Below the pieces are notes generated by a model. It did not search any database and was not told the origin of the DNA. It saw only the letters and a program-made list of their open reading frames with translations. Below, in pieces: positions 44,969 to 56,116 of a stretch of DNA of 64,000 nucleotides (its first letter is position 1; the number at the start of each line of letters is the position of its first letter). The translations under genes were made by a program, and so were the position numbers. The stretch is from NCBI GenBank assembly GCA_965277355.1, contig CBDICN010000001.1, forward strand, positions 930,001 to 994,000, read 5' to 3'. This stretch comes from RH-AL1 sp965277355. Lineage in GTDB: Bacteria; Pseudomonadota; Alphaproteobacteria; Rhizobiales; Beijerinckiaceae.

Positions 44969-45310
44969 TCAGAGACCGGTCGTCACGTCGATGCGATCGC
45001 CTTCGGCGAGCGTTACCACGGCCTTCTTCAGGTCCGACTGCTGTCCGCGCACGCCCTTGAAGGTCTTGCGCTTGCCCTTGCGGATCAGCGTATTCACGCT
45101 CACGACCTTGACGTCGAACAGGCGCTCTACGGCGGCCTTGATCTCGGTCTTGGTCGCGTCCTTGCGGACTTTGAAGACGACCTTGTTGAACTCGGACGCA
45201 ATCGTCGCCTTCTCGGTGATGATCGGCGCGACGATCACGTCGTAGTGGCGCGCCTCGATGGTCGCCTTCGCTGTCGTTGCCTTCGCCGCTGTAGATTTGG
45301 CCGCATTCAT
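44969..45310 (-). CDS. rplW: Large ribosomal subunit protein uL23
   Basis: A 113-residue uL23, docking site of trigger factor and SRP at the tunnel exit. The core is HYDVIVAPIITEKATIASEFNKVVFKVRKDATKTEIKAAVERLF. It starts with an extra Ala/Lys/Thr-rich stretch (NAAKSTAAKATTAKATIEA) of about 18 residues. The ATG overlaps the rplD stop by 4 bases, supporting that this extension is translated. Spacing to rplB is normal. Confidence 0.97.
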   Translation of the reverse strand: MNAAKSTAAKATTAKATIEARHYDVIVAPIITEKATIASEFNKVVFKVRKDATKTEIKAAVERLFDVKVVSVNTLIRKGKRKTFKGVRGQQSDLKKAVVTLAEGDRIDVTTGL

Positions 45311-45954
45311 TTGAACCGCGCCTCCAGCGCTTCGACCGCGGCCTTCGTCAGAACGAGCTTTTCACGGCGCAGGATGTCGTAGACGTTGATGCCCTGGATC
45401 GGCAGCACGTCGATTTGAGGGATGTTGCGCGCGGCCATCGTGAAATTCAGCTCGGGCTCGGCGCCGTCGATGATCAACGCGCTGGTGAGGCCGATCCTGG
45501 TGAAGTTCGCGCGCAGCCCCTTGGTCTTCGCCTCGGCGAGCGAGGCGGTCTCCCAAACGATGATCCCGCCATCCTTGGCCTTGGCCGAGAGCGCATGCTT
45601 GAGCGCGAGCGCCCGCACCTTCTTTGGCAAGTCGTGCGAGTGATCGCGCGAGACCGGACCGTGAGCTTGGCCGCCGCCACGGAACTGCGGGGCGCGCCGA
45701 GAACCGTGGCGCGCGCCGCCGGAGCCCTTCTGGTTTCCGAACTTCTTGCCGGTGCGCCAGATTTCCGAGCGACCCTTGGCATGGTGGGTGCCGGCGCGCC
45801 GCTTGGCAAGCTGGTAGCGGATCATGCGGGCGATCAGATCTTGGCGCGGCTCGAGGCCGAAAATGGCGTCGTCGAGTTCGATCGAGTGAACGCCGCCGTC
45901 GTGCCCCGACTGGTCATGGCTGGCGCCGTCGTGCGAGGTGATGTCGAGCTTCAT
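45307..45954 (-). CDS. rplD: Large ribosomal subunit protein uL4 with His/Asp N-terminal insertion
   Basis: A 215-residue uL4 that lines the exit tunnel (in E. coli also an operon repressor). The core is normal: LDDAIFGLEPRQDLIARMIRYQLAKRRAGTH, the tunnel loop GNQKGSGGARHGSRRAPQFRGGG, and HDLPKKVRALALKHALS. Near the start is an insertion with His at positions 8, 13, 18 and 23 (HDGASHDQSGHDGGVH), a five-residue periodic His-Asp pattern where homologues have a short turn. ATG overlaps the rplC stop by 4 bases. Confidence 0.96.
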   Translation of the reverse strand: MKLDITSHDGASHDQSGHDGGVHSIELDDAIFGLEPRQDLIARMIRYQLAKRRAGTHHAKGRSEIWRTGKKFGNQKGSGGARHGSRRAPQFRGGGQAHGPVSRDHSHDLPKKVRALALKHALSAKAKDGGIIVWETASLAEAKTKGLRANFTRIGLTSALIIDGAEPELNFTMAARNIPQIDVLPIQGINVYDILRREKLVLTKAAVEALEARFK

Positions 45955-46706
45955 GATCGGCCCTCCGCAGCCGGTTCGGCGGGAGTCGCATTGTGGGTTT
46001 CGGCGGCGGAGCCGACCGCATCGTGGCCGTTCGCGATCCGGAACTTGCCCGGGTGCGGCACGTCCTTCGGAAGCGCCTTCTTAATGGCGTCACGTACAAA
46101 GATCCAGCCGCCGGCAGTGCCGGGGACCGCACCTTCGACGAGGATGAGCCCACGCTCGACGTCGGTCTGGACCACGCGCAGATTCAGCGTGGTCACCCGA
46201 TCGACGCCGAGATGACCGGCCATCTTCTTGTTCTTGAAGGTTTTGCCAGGGTCCTGCCGGCCGCCGGTCGAACCATGCGAGCGGTGCGATACCGAGACGC
46301 CGTGGGTGGCGCGCAGGCCGCCGAAGTTCCAGCGCTTCATCGGGCCGGCGAAGCCTTTGCCCATCGAGGTCCCGGTCACGTCGACGAACTGTCCGACCAT
46401 GAAGTGGTCCGCCGTGATCTCGGCGCCCACCGGAAGCAGCCCGTCCTCCTCTACGCGGAACTCGGCGAGCTTCATCTTCGGCTCGACGTTGGCGACGGCG
46501 AATCGACCGCGCTCCGCCTTCGAAACGTTCTTCACCTTGGCGCGCCCGATGCCGAGCTGAACCGCGGTATAGCCGTTCACGTCTTTCGTCCTATGGGCGA
46601 CGACCTGACAGCCATCCACCTTGAGAACGGTCACGGGGATATGCTCGCCGGTGTCCTTGAACACACGCGTCATCCCGACCTTCTGTGCAATTACGCCTGA
46701 GCGCAT
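45951..46706 (-). CDS. rplC: Large ribosomal subunit protein uL3
   Basis: A 251-residue uL3 located next to the peptidyl transferase centre. MRSGVIAQKVGMTRVFKDTGEHIPVTVLKV and the central GTSMGKGFAGPMKRWNFGGLRATHGVSVSHRSHGSTGGRQDPGKTFKNKKMAGHLG (with the methylated-Gln region) are canonical. A C-terminal extension of about 25 residues (NGHDAVGSAAETHNATPAEPAAEGRS) goes beyond E. coli L3, as in many alphaproteobacteria. It follows rpsJ by 60 bp. Confidence 0.97.
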   Translation of the reverse strand: MRSGVIAQKVGMTRVFKDTGEHIPVTVLKVDGCQVVAHRTKDVNGYTAVQLGIGRAKVKNVSKAERGRFAVANVEPKMKLAEFRVEEDGLLPVGAEITADHFMVGQFVDVTGTSMGKGFAGPMKRWNFGGLRATHGVSVSHRSHGSTGGRQDPGKTFKNKKMAGHLGVDRVTTLNLRVVQTDVERGLILVEGAVPGTAGGWIFVRDAIKKALPKDVPHPGKFRIANGHDAVGSAAETHNATPAEPAAEGRS

Positions 46707-46766
46707 GATCCTACAGTCCTCCGGAGGCGCTCGCGGCTCGTGGCCGGGCGTAGCTCCGCATCGAAA

Positions 46767-47075
<309 letters not shown>

Positions 47076-47087
47076 TGACGTCTCTTT

Positions 47088-47135
47088 TCTTGTTCGACCA
47101 GTTCGGCCGTCTCTTGTTCGACCAGTTCGGCCGTC
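47088..47135. repeat. Perfect 2 x 24-bp tandem duplication in the tuf-rpsJ spacer
   Basis: Two adjacent identical 24-base units, starting TCTTGTTCGACCAGTTCGG on the plus strand, fill more than half of the 84-bp spacer. The left copy ends 13 bases upstream of the rpsJ start codon (on the minus strand), close to the ribosome-binding region. No open frame crosses it. It appears to be a recent duplication because there are no differences between copies. Confidence 0.92.
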
Positions 47136-47159
47136 ACCTAATTTTGCGACTCGGCCGGC

Positions 47160-48350
<1,191 letters not shown>

Positions 48351-48411
48351 CGTCAGGCTCCTTCAGAAGACGCGTGCGGTCGAACCGCGCGGGAGTGGAT
48401 CGAGCGTGCGG

Positions 48412-48428
48412 GTCAGGCGTACTCGCGG

Positions 48429-48439
<11 letters not shown>
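48412..48439. repeat. Short tandem duplication at the fusA 3' end (fusA-tuf spacer)
   Basis: Two copies of GTCAGGCGTACT occur with a period of 16 bases. The right copy includes the fusA stop codon and last two codons; the left copy repeats that end downstream in the spacer, so the duplicated block would again read Tyr-Ala-stop. This indicates a duplication of the fusA terminus. Confidence 0.8.
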
Positions 48440-50504
<2,065 letters not shown>

Positions 50505-50537
50505 TTCAGTCAATCCTCTGAGAAGCGCGGATGCGCC

Positions 50538-50570
50538 TCACGTTGGGCGTTCGTCACGTTGGGGCGTTCA
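50538..50570. repeat. Two-copy tandem repeat in the rpsG-fusA spacer
   Basis: Units TCACGTTGGGCGTTCG (50538-50553) and TCACGTTGGGGCGTTCA (50554-50570) are adjacent and differ by one inserted G and the last base. The array covers nearly half of the 80-bp spacer. It is the third of four spacer repeats in the str-S10 region. Confidence 0.85.
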
Positions 50571-50584
50571 GGTCCTTGCCGGGT

Positions 50585-51055
50585 TTACCAGCGGTAGTGC
50601 GAGAAGGCGCGGTTGGCTTCCGCCATCCGGTGGGTGTCTTCCCGCTTCTTCACCGCGTTGCCGCGGTTGTTGGCGGCGTCCATCAACTCCGCCGAGAGCC
50701 GGTCGACCATCGTCTTGTCGTTGCGGCCGCGCGCGGCCGTGATCAGCCAACGGATCGCCAACGCCTGGCGGCGCTCGAGGCGGACCTCGACAGGCACCTG
50801 GTAGGTGGCGCCACCGACGCGGCGCGAGCGCACCTCGATCGCCGGCGCGACGTTCTCTAGCGCCTGTTTGAAGATCGGCAACGGCTCGTTGCGCGAGCGT
50901 TTCTCGATCTCTTCGAGCGCGCCGTAGACGATCGCCTCGGCAACCGACTTCTTGCCGTCGTACATGATCGAATTCATGAATTTCGTCACGATAATATCGT
51001 GATATTTGGCGTCCGGGATGATCTCGCGCTTCTCGGCGCTATGGCGGCGGGACAT
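50585..51055 (-). CDS. rpsG: Small ribosomal subunit protein uS7
   Basis: A 156-residue uS7, nucleator of 30S head assembly (in E. coli also translational repressor of the str operon). MSRRHSAEKREIIPDAKYHDI, NSIMYDGKKSVAE, QALENVAPAIEVRSRRVGGATYQVPVEVR and RAFSHYRW at the end are canonical. It lies 29 bp after rpsL. Confidence 0.98.
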   Translation of the reverse strand: MSRRHSAEKREIIPDAKYHDIIVTKFMNSIMYDGKKSVAEAIVYGALEEIEKRSRNEPLPIFKQALENVAPAIEVRSRRVGGATYQVPVEVRLERRQALAIRWLITAARGRNDKTMVDRLSAELMDAANNRGNAVKKREDTHRMAEANRAFSHYRW

Positions 51056-51084
51056 TGCTTTGAACCTCTACTTCGGACGCCAAA

Positions 51085-51456
51085 TCATTTCGGTCGCTTG
51101 GCGCCGTACTTCGACCGGCGCTGCTTGCGGTTTTTGACCCCCTGCGTGTCGAGGACGCCGCGCAGGATGTGGTAGCGCACGCCGGGCAGATCCTTGACGC
51201 GACCGCCGCGGATCATCACCACCGAGTGTTCCTGCAGGTTGTGCCCGACACCGGGGATGTAGCCGATGACCTCGAAACCGTTGGTGAGGCGCACCTTGGC
51301 GACCTTGCGGAGCGCCGAATTCGGCTTCTTCGGGGTCGTCGTGTAGACGCGCGTGCAGACGCCGCGCTTCTGCGGGCACGCCTGAAGGTGGCGCGCTTTC
51401 TCCCGATAGGTGCTCGCCACGCGCGGCTTGCGGATCAACTGGCTGATTGTCGGCAT
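51085..51456 (-). CDS. rpsL: Small ribosomal subunit protein uS12
   Basis: A 123-residue uS12 in the decoding centre. MPTISQLIRKPR, ACPQKRGVCTRVYTTTPKKPNSALRK and GGRVKDLPGVRYHILRG are canonical. The residues where streptomycin-resistance changes usually arise (lysines of TPKKPN and of RVKDLPG) have the wild-type identity. The ATG at 51456 is the family start; the open frame to 51504 lacks family support. It is the first str gene, downstream of an unusual repeated leader. Confidence 0.98.
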   Translation of the reverse strand: MPTISQLIRKPRVASTYREKARHLQACPQKRGVCTRVYTTTPKKPNSALRKVAKVRLTNGFEVIGYIPGVGHNLQEHSVVMIRGGRVKDLPGVRYHILRGVLDTQGVKNRKQRRSKYGAKRPK

Positions 51457-51516
51457 ACTTGGTTTCCGTCGGCCCCGAACTGGCGTGCCGGAAGCCGAAG
51501 CCACCGCAACACGATC

Positions 51517-51572
51517 GATGATCTAAACGCGATGATCTAAACGCGATGATCTAAACGCGATGATCTAAACGC
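51517..51572. repeat. Perfect 4 x 14-bp tandem array in the rpsL leader
   Basis: Four adjacent identical copies of GATGATCTAAACGC (plus strand) at 51517, 51531, 51545 and 51559, with no differences between them. Eleven bases of each unit, GATCTAAACGC, occur once in inverted orientation at 51711-51721. On the leader RNA the single upstream copy could pair over 11 bp with any one of the four downstream copies. Unit length is not a multiple of three and no reading frame uses it. Confidence 0.95.
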
Positions 51573-51710
51573 AAAGAACAGCACCATCAGCCTCGCGGCG
51601 TCCGATGCTGGTGCTGAGGCAGAGGACCCCGGAGGATAGCCCGGGCTCATGCATTCCGATGCCGGATGAAGATCATCCTGGCGGAAACGTCTCAGTCGTT
51701 AAAACCGACA

Positions 51711-51721
51711 GCGTTTAGATC
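51711..51721. repeat. Single inverted partner of the rpsL-leader array
   Basis: GCGTTTAGATC here is the exact reverse complement of the core of each 14-bp unit at 51517-51572. It lies about 140 bases upstream of the array on the rpsL-coding strand. An 11-base match by chance within 200 bp is unlikely. Confidence 0.8.
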
Positions 51722-51943
51722 CCGAAGGTCCAGGGCGCGTCGCCCCGAAAGGAAGATCTACAGCCTATCGAAAGTGGGCGGAACCTAATGGCGTGGAGGC
51801 GGAGCGTCAACCCCGTTTCGCATGTCGCCAACACGATCGTCATGACGCCAAACAGTTTCCGGCATCTTGGCGTTGAGCACGTCGGGCTCCGGCTCTCACA
51901 TAGTGTCGACTTCGCCGGCTTCGAGCGGTCCGTGGAGTACGCC

Positions 51944-53815
51944 TCATGGATCGACGGTGGCCAGCTTGCGCCCGGTGGCACCAGGCAGCGTCTCGTCCTG
52001 AGCGTCCCAGTGCCATTCCTCCGCCAATTGGCAGCCCTCTGGGTCCTTCACCAGCAAGAAGGTTCGCGTGAACAAGGTATCGGCGGGGTTCGCGCGGCCG
52101 ATGTTGATGATCGACGAACTCTTCAGCTCGGTCTCGAACATCGTGATGATCTGTTCGCGCGCTTTGTCGTCGAGCGTTTCGAGCGCCTGGTCGATTACGA
52201 TCCAGGCCGGCCGCTGAAGCGGCACCCGGGCGAAAGCGAGCCTCTGCATGTCCTGGTCACCGAGATCCTTGTCCCAGCGGCCGTCTTCGTCGAGCCGCGG
52301 CACGAACTCCTGCAGCCCGACCGCTTCGAGCGCCTTGACGAACCACTCCGGCTTGAAGTCCGCCGGGTCACGCGGATAGGCCAACACGTCGCGCAAGCGT
52401 CCCGGCCGCACATAGGGACGCCGCGCGATATGCATGAAGGGCTCGTTGGCGGGAAGGCGGATGCGCCCTTCGCCCCAAGGCCAAAGTCCCGCAAGGGCGC
52501 GGAAGAACACGGTCTGGTCGTCGCCGGAATCGCCGGTGATCTGGATTCGCTCGCCGGCCCTGATGTCGGCGAAGGGGTAGTCGAGCCTGATGCAGTTGCC
52601 TTGCGAGGCGACAGCGAGATTCTCCAAAATGAGGTGGCCCGGCACGCCGGGGTCGACTTCGATCTTCTCGACGACGCGGTGCAGTTGCTCGACTGCGAGC
52701 ACCGCGTGGCGGAAGTCGGCGACGCGCAGCAACGTCGCGCGCCAATCCGCGATAACGCCGAAATTGTCGACGAACCAGCGCAGCGCAGCCTGCACCTGGT
52801 TAAAGGCGCCGACCGCCATCATCAGCCCACCGAAGCTGATGTGGCCGCTGAAATACACCGGAGCCGCGACGAGGATCGGCACCACCTGCGTCAACCAGCC
52901 ATAGCCGGCTGTGACCCAGGTGAGGTTGGTGGTCGCGGTCACCAGCTTGCGCATCGCGGTTAAAACGTTGCCGAGATCAAGCTCGAGCATGCGCCGCTCG
53001 CTGGCCTCGCCCCGCTGCAGCGCGATGGTGCCGACGTAGTCCGACACACGCACGAGAACGTAGCGAAGCTCGGCCTCGCGCCCGTAGCGCTCGGCGTTGA
53101 GCCGGATCAGCGAATGGCCGACCCCGTAGCTCGCCAGCGAACCGATCAGCGCGTAGATGACCGCCGCCCACACCATGTAGCCGGGGATGGTGACCGTGTG
53201 ACCGGCGATATCGAGGGCGAAACCGGTCGACAGGCGCCACAGGACGACGACGAACACGACGAGGAGCACCGAAGCCTGCAGCAGACCGATCGAAAGGTTA
53301 GTCGAAAGTTCGGCGAGGTGGCGGGTGTCCTCGTGCAGCCGCTGGTCCGGATTGACGCCAAGCGTGCCGGCGTGAGCGAGCTTGAAGGCACGCAGCGGCC
53401 GCAGCCACAGGTCCAGGAGGTTGTGCATCAGCCCCGCGCGCAGCTTGAGCTGGATCATGAGGTTGAGCCACATCTGCACGACGTTGAGGACGAGCAGAGC
53501 TCCGGCGATGCCGAAGAAGACGAAGAGCTCGTGAAGGAAGAAGCCGAAATCGCGAGCCTGGATCGCGTTGTAGAACGGCGAGTTCCAGGCGTTCAGCGCG
53601 ACCTGCGAGGCGGCGGTCAGCAGGATCACCGCAAAGACGGCGGCGGACAGCCAGATCAGCGTCGAGCGCTCCGGCGAGCGCGCCAGTCCCCTCGCGATGA
53701 CGAGGACCTGATCCGGGAACCGCTTCAGCGGCTTCAGCTCAACCGGTTCGCGGTCCGCGCCGGCCTCCTTCGACGTCGCGGTCTGGTTGGACGCGACGGT
53801 CACCTTAGACGCCAT
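51944..53815 (-). CDS. SbmA/BacA/YddA-like ABC transporter with degenerate ATPase domain
   Basis: A 623-residue fusion of a six-helix permease (about 60-380; for example NAWNSPFYNAIQARDFGFFLHEL and HEDTRHLAELSTNLSIGLLQ) and a nucleotide-binding domain, the layout of YddA/Rv1819c and, for the permease, SbmA/BacA peptide and cobalamin importers. The NBD is degenerate. Walker A reads GDSGDDQTV (428-436) with Gln434 in place of Lys and Asp433 in place of Gly. The signature reads LGDQDMQRLAFAR. Walker B reads WIVIDQ with Gln543 replacing the catalytic Glu. The H-loop His is Arg574. The reading frame is intact, so this is a conserved-looking pseudo-ATPase rather than a pseudogene. ATG at 53815 has GGGGAAG upstream. 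Confidence 0.88.
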   Translation of the reverse strand: MASKVTVASNQTATSKEAGADREPVELKPLKRFPDQVLVIARGLARSPERSTLIWLSAAVFAVILLTAASQVALNAWNSPFYNAIQARDFGFFLHELFVFFGIAGALLVLNVVQMWLNLMIQLKLRAGLMHNLLDLWLRPLRAFKLAHAGTLGVNPDQRLHEDTRHLAELSTNLSIGLLQASVLLVVFVVVLWRLSTGFALDIAGHTVTIPGYMVWAAVIYALIGSLASYGVGHSLIRLNAERYGREAELRYVLVRVSDYVGTIALQRGEASERRMLELDLGNVLTAMRKLVTATTNLTWVTAGYGWLTQVVPILVAAPVYFSGHISFGGLMMAVGAFNQVQAALRWFVDNFGVIADWRATLLRVADFRHAVLAVEQLHRVVEKIEVDPGVPGHLILENLAVASQGNCIRLDYPFADIRAGERIQITGDSGDDQTVFFRALAGLWPWGEGRIRLPANEPFMHIARRPYVRPGRLRDVLAYPRDPADFKPEWFVKALEAVGLQEFVPRLDEDGRWDKDLGDQDMQRLAFARVPLQRPAWIVIDQALETLDDKAREQIITMFETELKSSSIINIGRANPADTLFTRTFLLVKDPEGCQLAEEWHWDAQDETLPGATGRKLATVDP

Positions 53816-53952
53816 GTGAGCTTCCCCGGCTGTTGTCCCCGCTCTCGGCGCGGGCACCACCTGCCCTAGTTAACGCATCAAGACTCCAAGTGGCTGCGAG
53901 CGGCAAGCGACGCGGCTGCGGCCTCCCGCTAGCCCCCAATGTGAAGGTATCC

Positions 53953-56097
53953 ATGACCGACATCGACACGCTGCTCGCCACCATGACGCTGGAGGAGAAG
54001 GCCGGCCAACTCAACATGCTGGCATGGGGCGCGCCGCTGACGGGCTCGATTGCCGCCGGCGACGCGACGGAGGCGGTGCGCGAGGGCAAGGTTGGTAGCC
54101 TCTTCAATCTCGTCGGCGCCTCGCAGGTCGAGCGGCTGCAGCGAGTCGCGGTCGAGGAAACGCGGCTGAAAATCCCGCTGATGTTCGGCTATGACGTGAT
54201 CCACGGTCAGCGCACGATGTTCCCCATTCCGCTTGCCGAGGCCGGCGCCTTCGATCCCGACCTGTGGGAGCGCACCGCGCGCGCGGCGGCGATCGAGGCG
54301 GCCGAGGATGGTCAGGACCTCACCTTCGCGCCGATGCTCGACGTTTCGCGCGACCCGCGCTGGGGGCGCAGCTGCGAAGGCGCCGGCGAGGATGCCTGGG
54401 TGACATCGCGGTTCGGCGAGGCGAAGACGCGTGGCTTCCAGGGCCCGGACGTGTCGGCACCGGATGCCGTTGCGGCCTGCGCCAAGCATTTCTGCGGCTA
54501 CGGCGCGGTCATGGCCGGGCGCGAATACGCGGCCGGCGACGTCTCGATGCGCACCATTCGGGAGGTCTATCTGCCGCCCTTCGAGGCTGCGCTGCGGTCC
54601 GGTGTCGCGACGATCATGCCCTCGCTGAGCGCTCTCAACGGCGAACCGCTGACGGCGAGCCGCTCCTTCCTCGCCGGATGGCTCCGCGCGCGCCAGGGCT
54701 TCGAGGGCGTCATCATCAGCGACTACGGCGCGATCCGGGAGCTGATGAACCACGGCGTCGCCGGAGACGAGGCGGAGGCCGCGGCCGCCGCGATCAAGGT
54801 GGGCTGCGACTACGACATGATGGGATACATCTACGTCGACCACCTGCCCGAGGCGGTGCGGCGCGGCCTCGTCACGCCCGCCGAGGTCGAGTCCTGCGTG
54901 CGCCGCGTCCTCGTCCTCAAGGACCAGCTCGGCCTGTTCGAGGATCCCTATCGGCGCTGCCGCGGGACGCGGGACGAGCGCACCAGGGCAGCGCATCGGA
55001 GCCTAGCGCGCGAGGCGGCGCGCCGCTCGGCGGTGCTGCTGACCAACGCCAAGAGATTGGTGCCGCTGGCGCCGGGGTGCCAGCGCATCGCCGTCATCGG
55101 ACCGCTCGCCGACGCCACGCGGGAGATGGTGGGGCCATGGGCGGCCGCCGCCGATCCCGGCGCGGGCGTCACCGTGCTGGCTGGGCTACGGAACGCCTAC
55201 CCGGAGGCGACGATCGATCATCAGGCCGGCGTCGCGATCAAGGACGGCGACACGAGCGGCATCGCCGCGGCGGTCGCGGCGGCGCGCGCGGCCGAGACCG
55301 TCGTGCTCTGTCTAGGCGAAGCCGCCTATCTCAGCGGCGAAGCCACCAGCCGCACCGACCTCGACCTGCCCGGACACCAGCGCGCGCTCGCCGAGGCGGT
55401 GCTCGATACCGGCACCCCGGTGATCGCCATCGTCTTCTGCGGCCGGCCGCCGATCATCCCCTGGCTGGCCGAGCGGGCGCAGGCCCTCGTTTGCGCGTGG
55501 TTCCTCGGCAACGAGGCGGGCCACGCCCTGGCGGACCTGTTGTCCGGCCGCGTCGCGCCGAGCGGGCGCCTCGCAATGACCTGGCCACGCAGCATGGGCC
55601 AGGTGCCGATCTTCTTCGGCGAGACGCCGAGCGGACGCCCGCGCAACCCCGCCGACCATTACACCAGCAAGTACCTCGACAGCGAGAACACACCGTTGTT
55701 CCCGTTCGGCCACGGCCTGGCGACGACGACCTTCGCGCTCTCCGACTTGCGCGTGGACACCGAGGTGCTCGCGCCGGGGCGGCAGCTTGGCGTGGCCTGC
55801 ACGGTCGCCAACACCGGGCCGCTCGCCGGGGAGGCGACGCTGTTCCTGTTCGTCCGCGACCCCGTCGCCAGCGTCACCCGCCCCGCGCTCGAACTGCGCG
55901 GCATGGCCAAGCTCGTCTTGGAGCCGGCCGCGAGCGGCATGGCGCATTTCGCGATCGGCATCGACGACGTCGCCTACACCGGCGAGGATTTCTCCCGCAT
56001 CATCGAGCCCGGCGCCATCAACCTGTTGGTCGGCCAGTCCGCCGATCCCGATGGGCTGCTGAAGGTGCGGGTGCGGGTCGAGAGTGGCGTCGCGTGA
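53953..56097 (+). CDS. bglX: Glycoside hydrolase family 3 beta-glucosidase
   Basis: A 714-residue GH3 enzyme hydrolysing beta-linked glucosides, perhaps xylosides. The (beta/alpha)8 domain contains FGYDVIHGQRTMFPIPLAEA, APMLDVSRDPRWGRSCEGAGED and CAKHFCGYGA, with nucleophile Asp257 in VIISDYGAI. The second domain (AVLLTNAKRLVPLAP, LCLGE) and the FnIII-like C-terminal domain (VACTVANTGPLAGEATLFLFV) are present. No signal peptide is visible from the ATG at 53953, which has AAGG six bases upstream, so a cytoplasmic location is suggested, unlike periplasmic E. coli BglX. It is the only plus-strand gene between degP and the window end. Symbol assigned by homology. Confidence 0.92.
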   Translation: MTDIDTLLATMTLEEKAGQLNMLAWGAPLTGSIAAGDATEAVREGKVGSLFNLVGASQVERLQRVAVEETRLKIPLMFGYDVIHGQRTMFPIPLAEAGAFDPDLWERTARAAAIEAAEDGQDLTFAPMLDVSRDPRWGRSCEGAGEDAWVTSRFGEAKTRGFQGPDVSAPDAVAACAKHFCGYGAVMAGREYAAGDVSMRTIREVYLPPFEAALRSGVATIMPSLSALNGEPLTASRSFLAGWLRARQGFEGVIISDYGAIRELMNHGVAGDEAEAAAAAIKVGCDYDMMGYIYVDHLPEAVRRGLVTPAEVESCVRRVLVLKDQLGLFEDPYRRCRGTRDERTRAAHRSLAREAARRSAVLLTNAKRLVPLAPGCQRIAVIGPLADATREMVGPWAAAADPGAGVTVLAGLRNAYPEATIDHQAGVAIKDGDTSGIAAAVAAARAAETVVLCLGEAAYLSGEATSRTDLDLPGHQRALAEAVLDTGTPVIAIVFCGRPPIIPWLAERAQALVCAWFLGNEAGHALADLLSGRVAPSGRLAMTWPRSMGQVPIFFGETPSGRPRNPADHYTSKYLDSENTPLFPFGHGLATTTFALSDLRVDTEVLAPGRQLGVACTVANTGPLAGEATLFLFVRDPVASVTRPALELRGMAKLVLEPAASGMAHFAIGIDDVAYTGEDFSRIIEPGAINLLVGQSADPDGLLKVRVRVESGVA

Positions 56098-56116
56098 GAT
56101 TGACCCGACGCTTGCC

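Larger units (their letters stand above)
51457..51943 (-). promoter_or_regulatory. Leader and presumed promoter region of the rpsL operon
   Basis: About 490 bases separate the end of the SbmA/YddA-like gene from rpsL. Such a gap before a major ribosomal operon should hold its promoter and leader RNA. Reading leftward, the AT-richer GATAGGCTGTAGAT near 51760 and the TTTTAACGACTGAG stretch near 51700 are possible promoter pieces but cannot be assigned firmly. A near-palindromic segment follows (CAGCACCA at 51581 pairing with TGGTGCTG further right), then the 4 x 14-bp repeat array. No protein-coding frame here is convincing. Confidence 0.55.

Noticed and set aside
51517..51572. Possible CRISPR array
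   Set aside because: Copies are directly adjacent with no spacers and no cas genes are near, so this is a simple tandem repeat.
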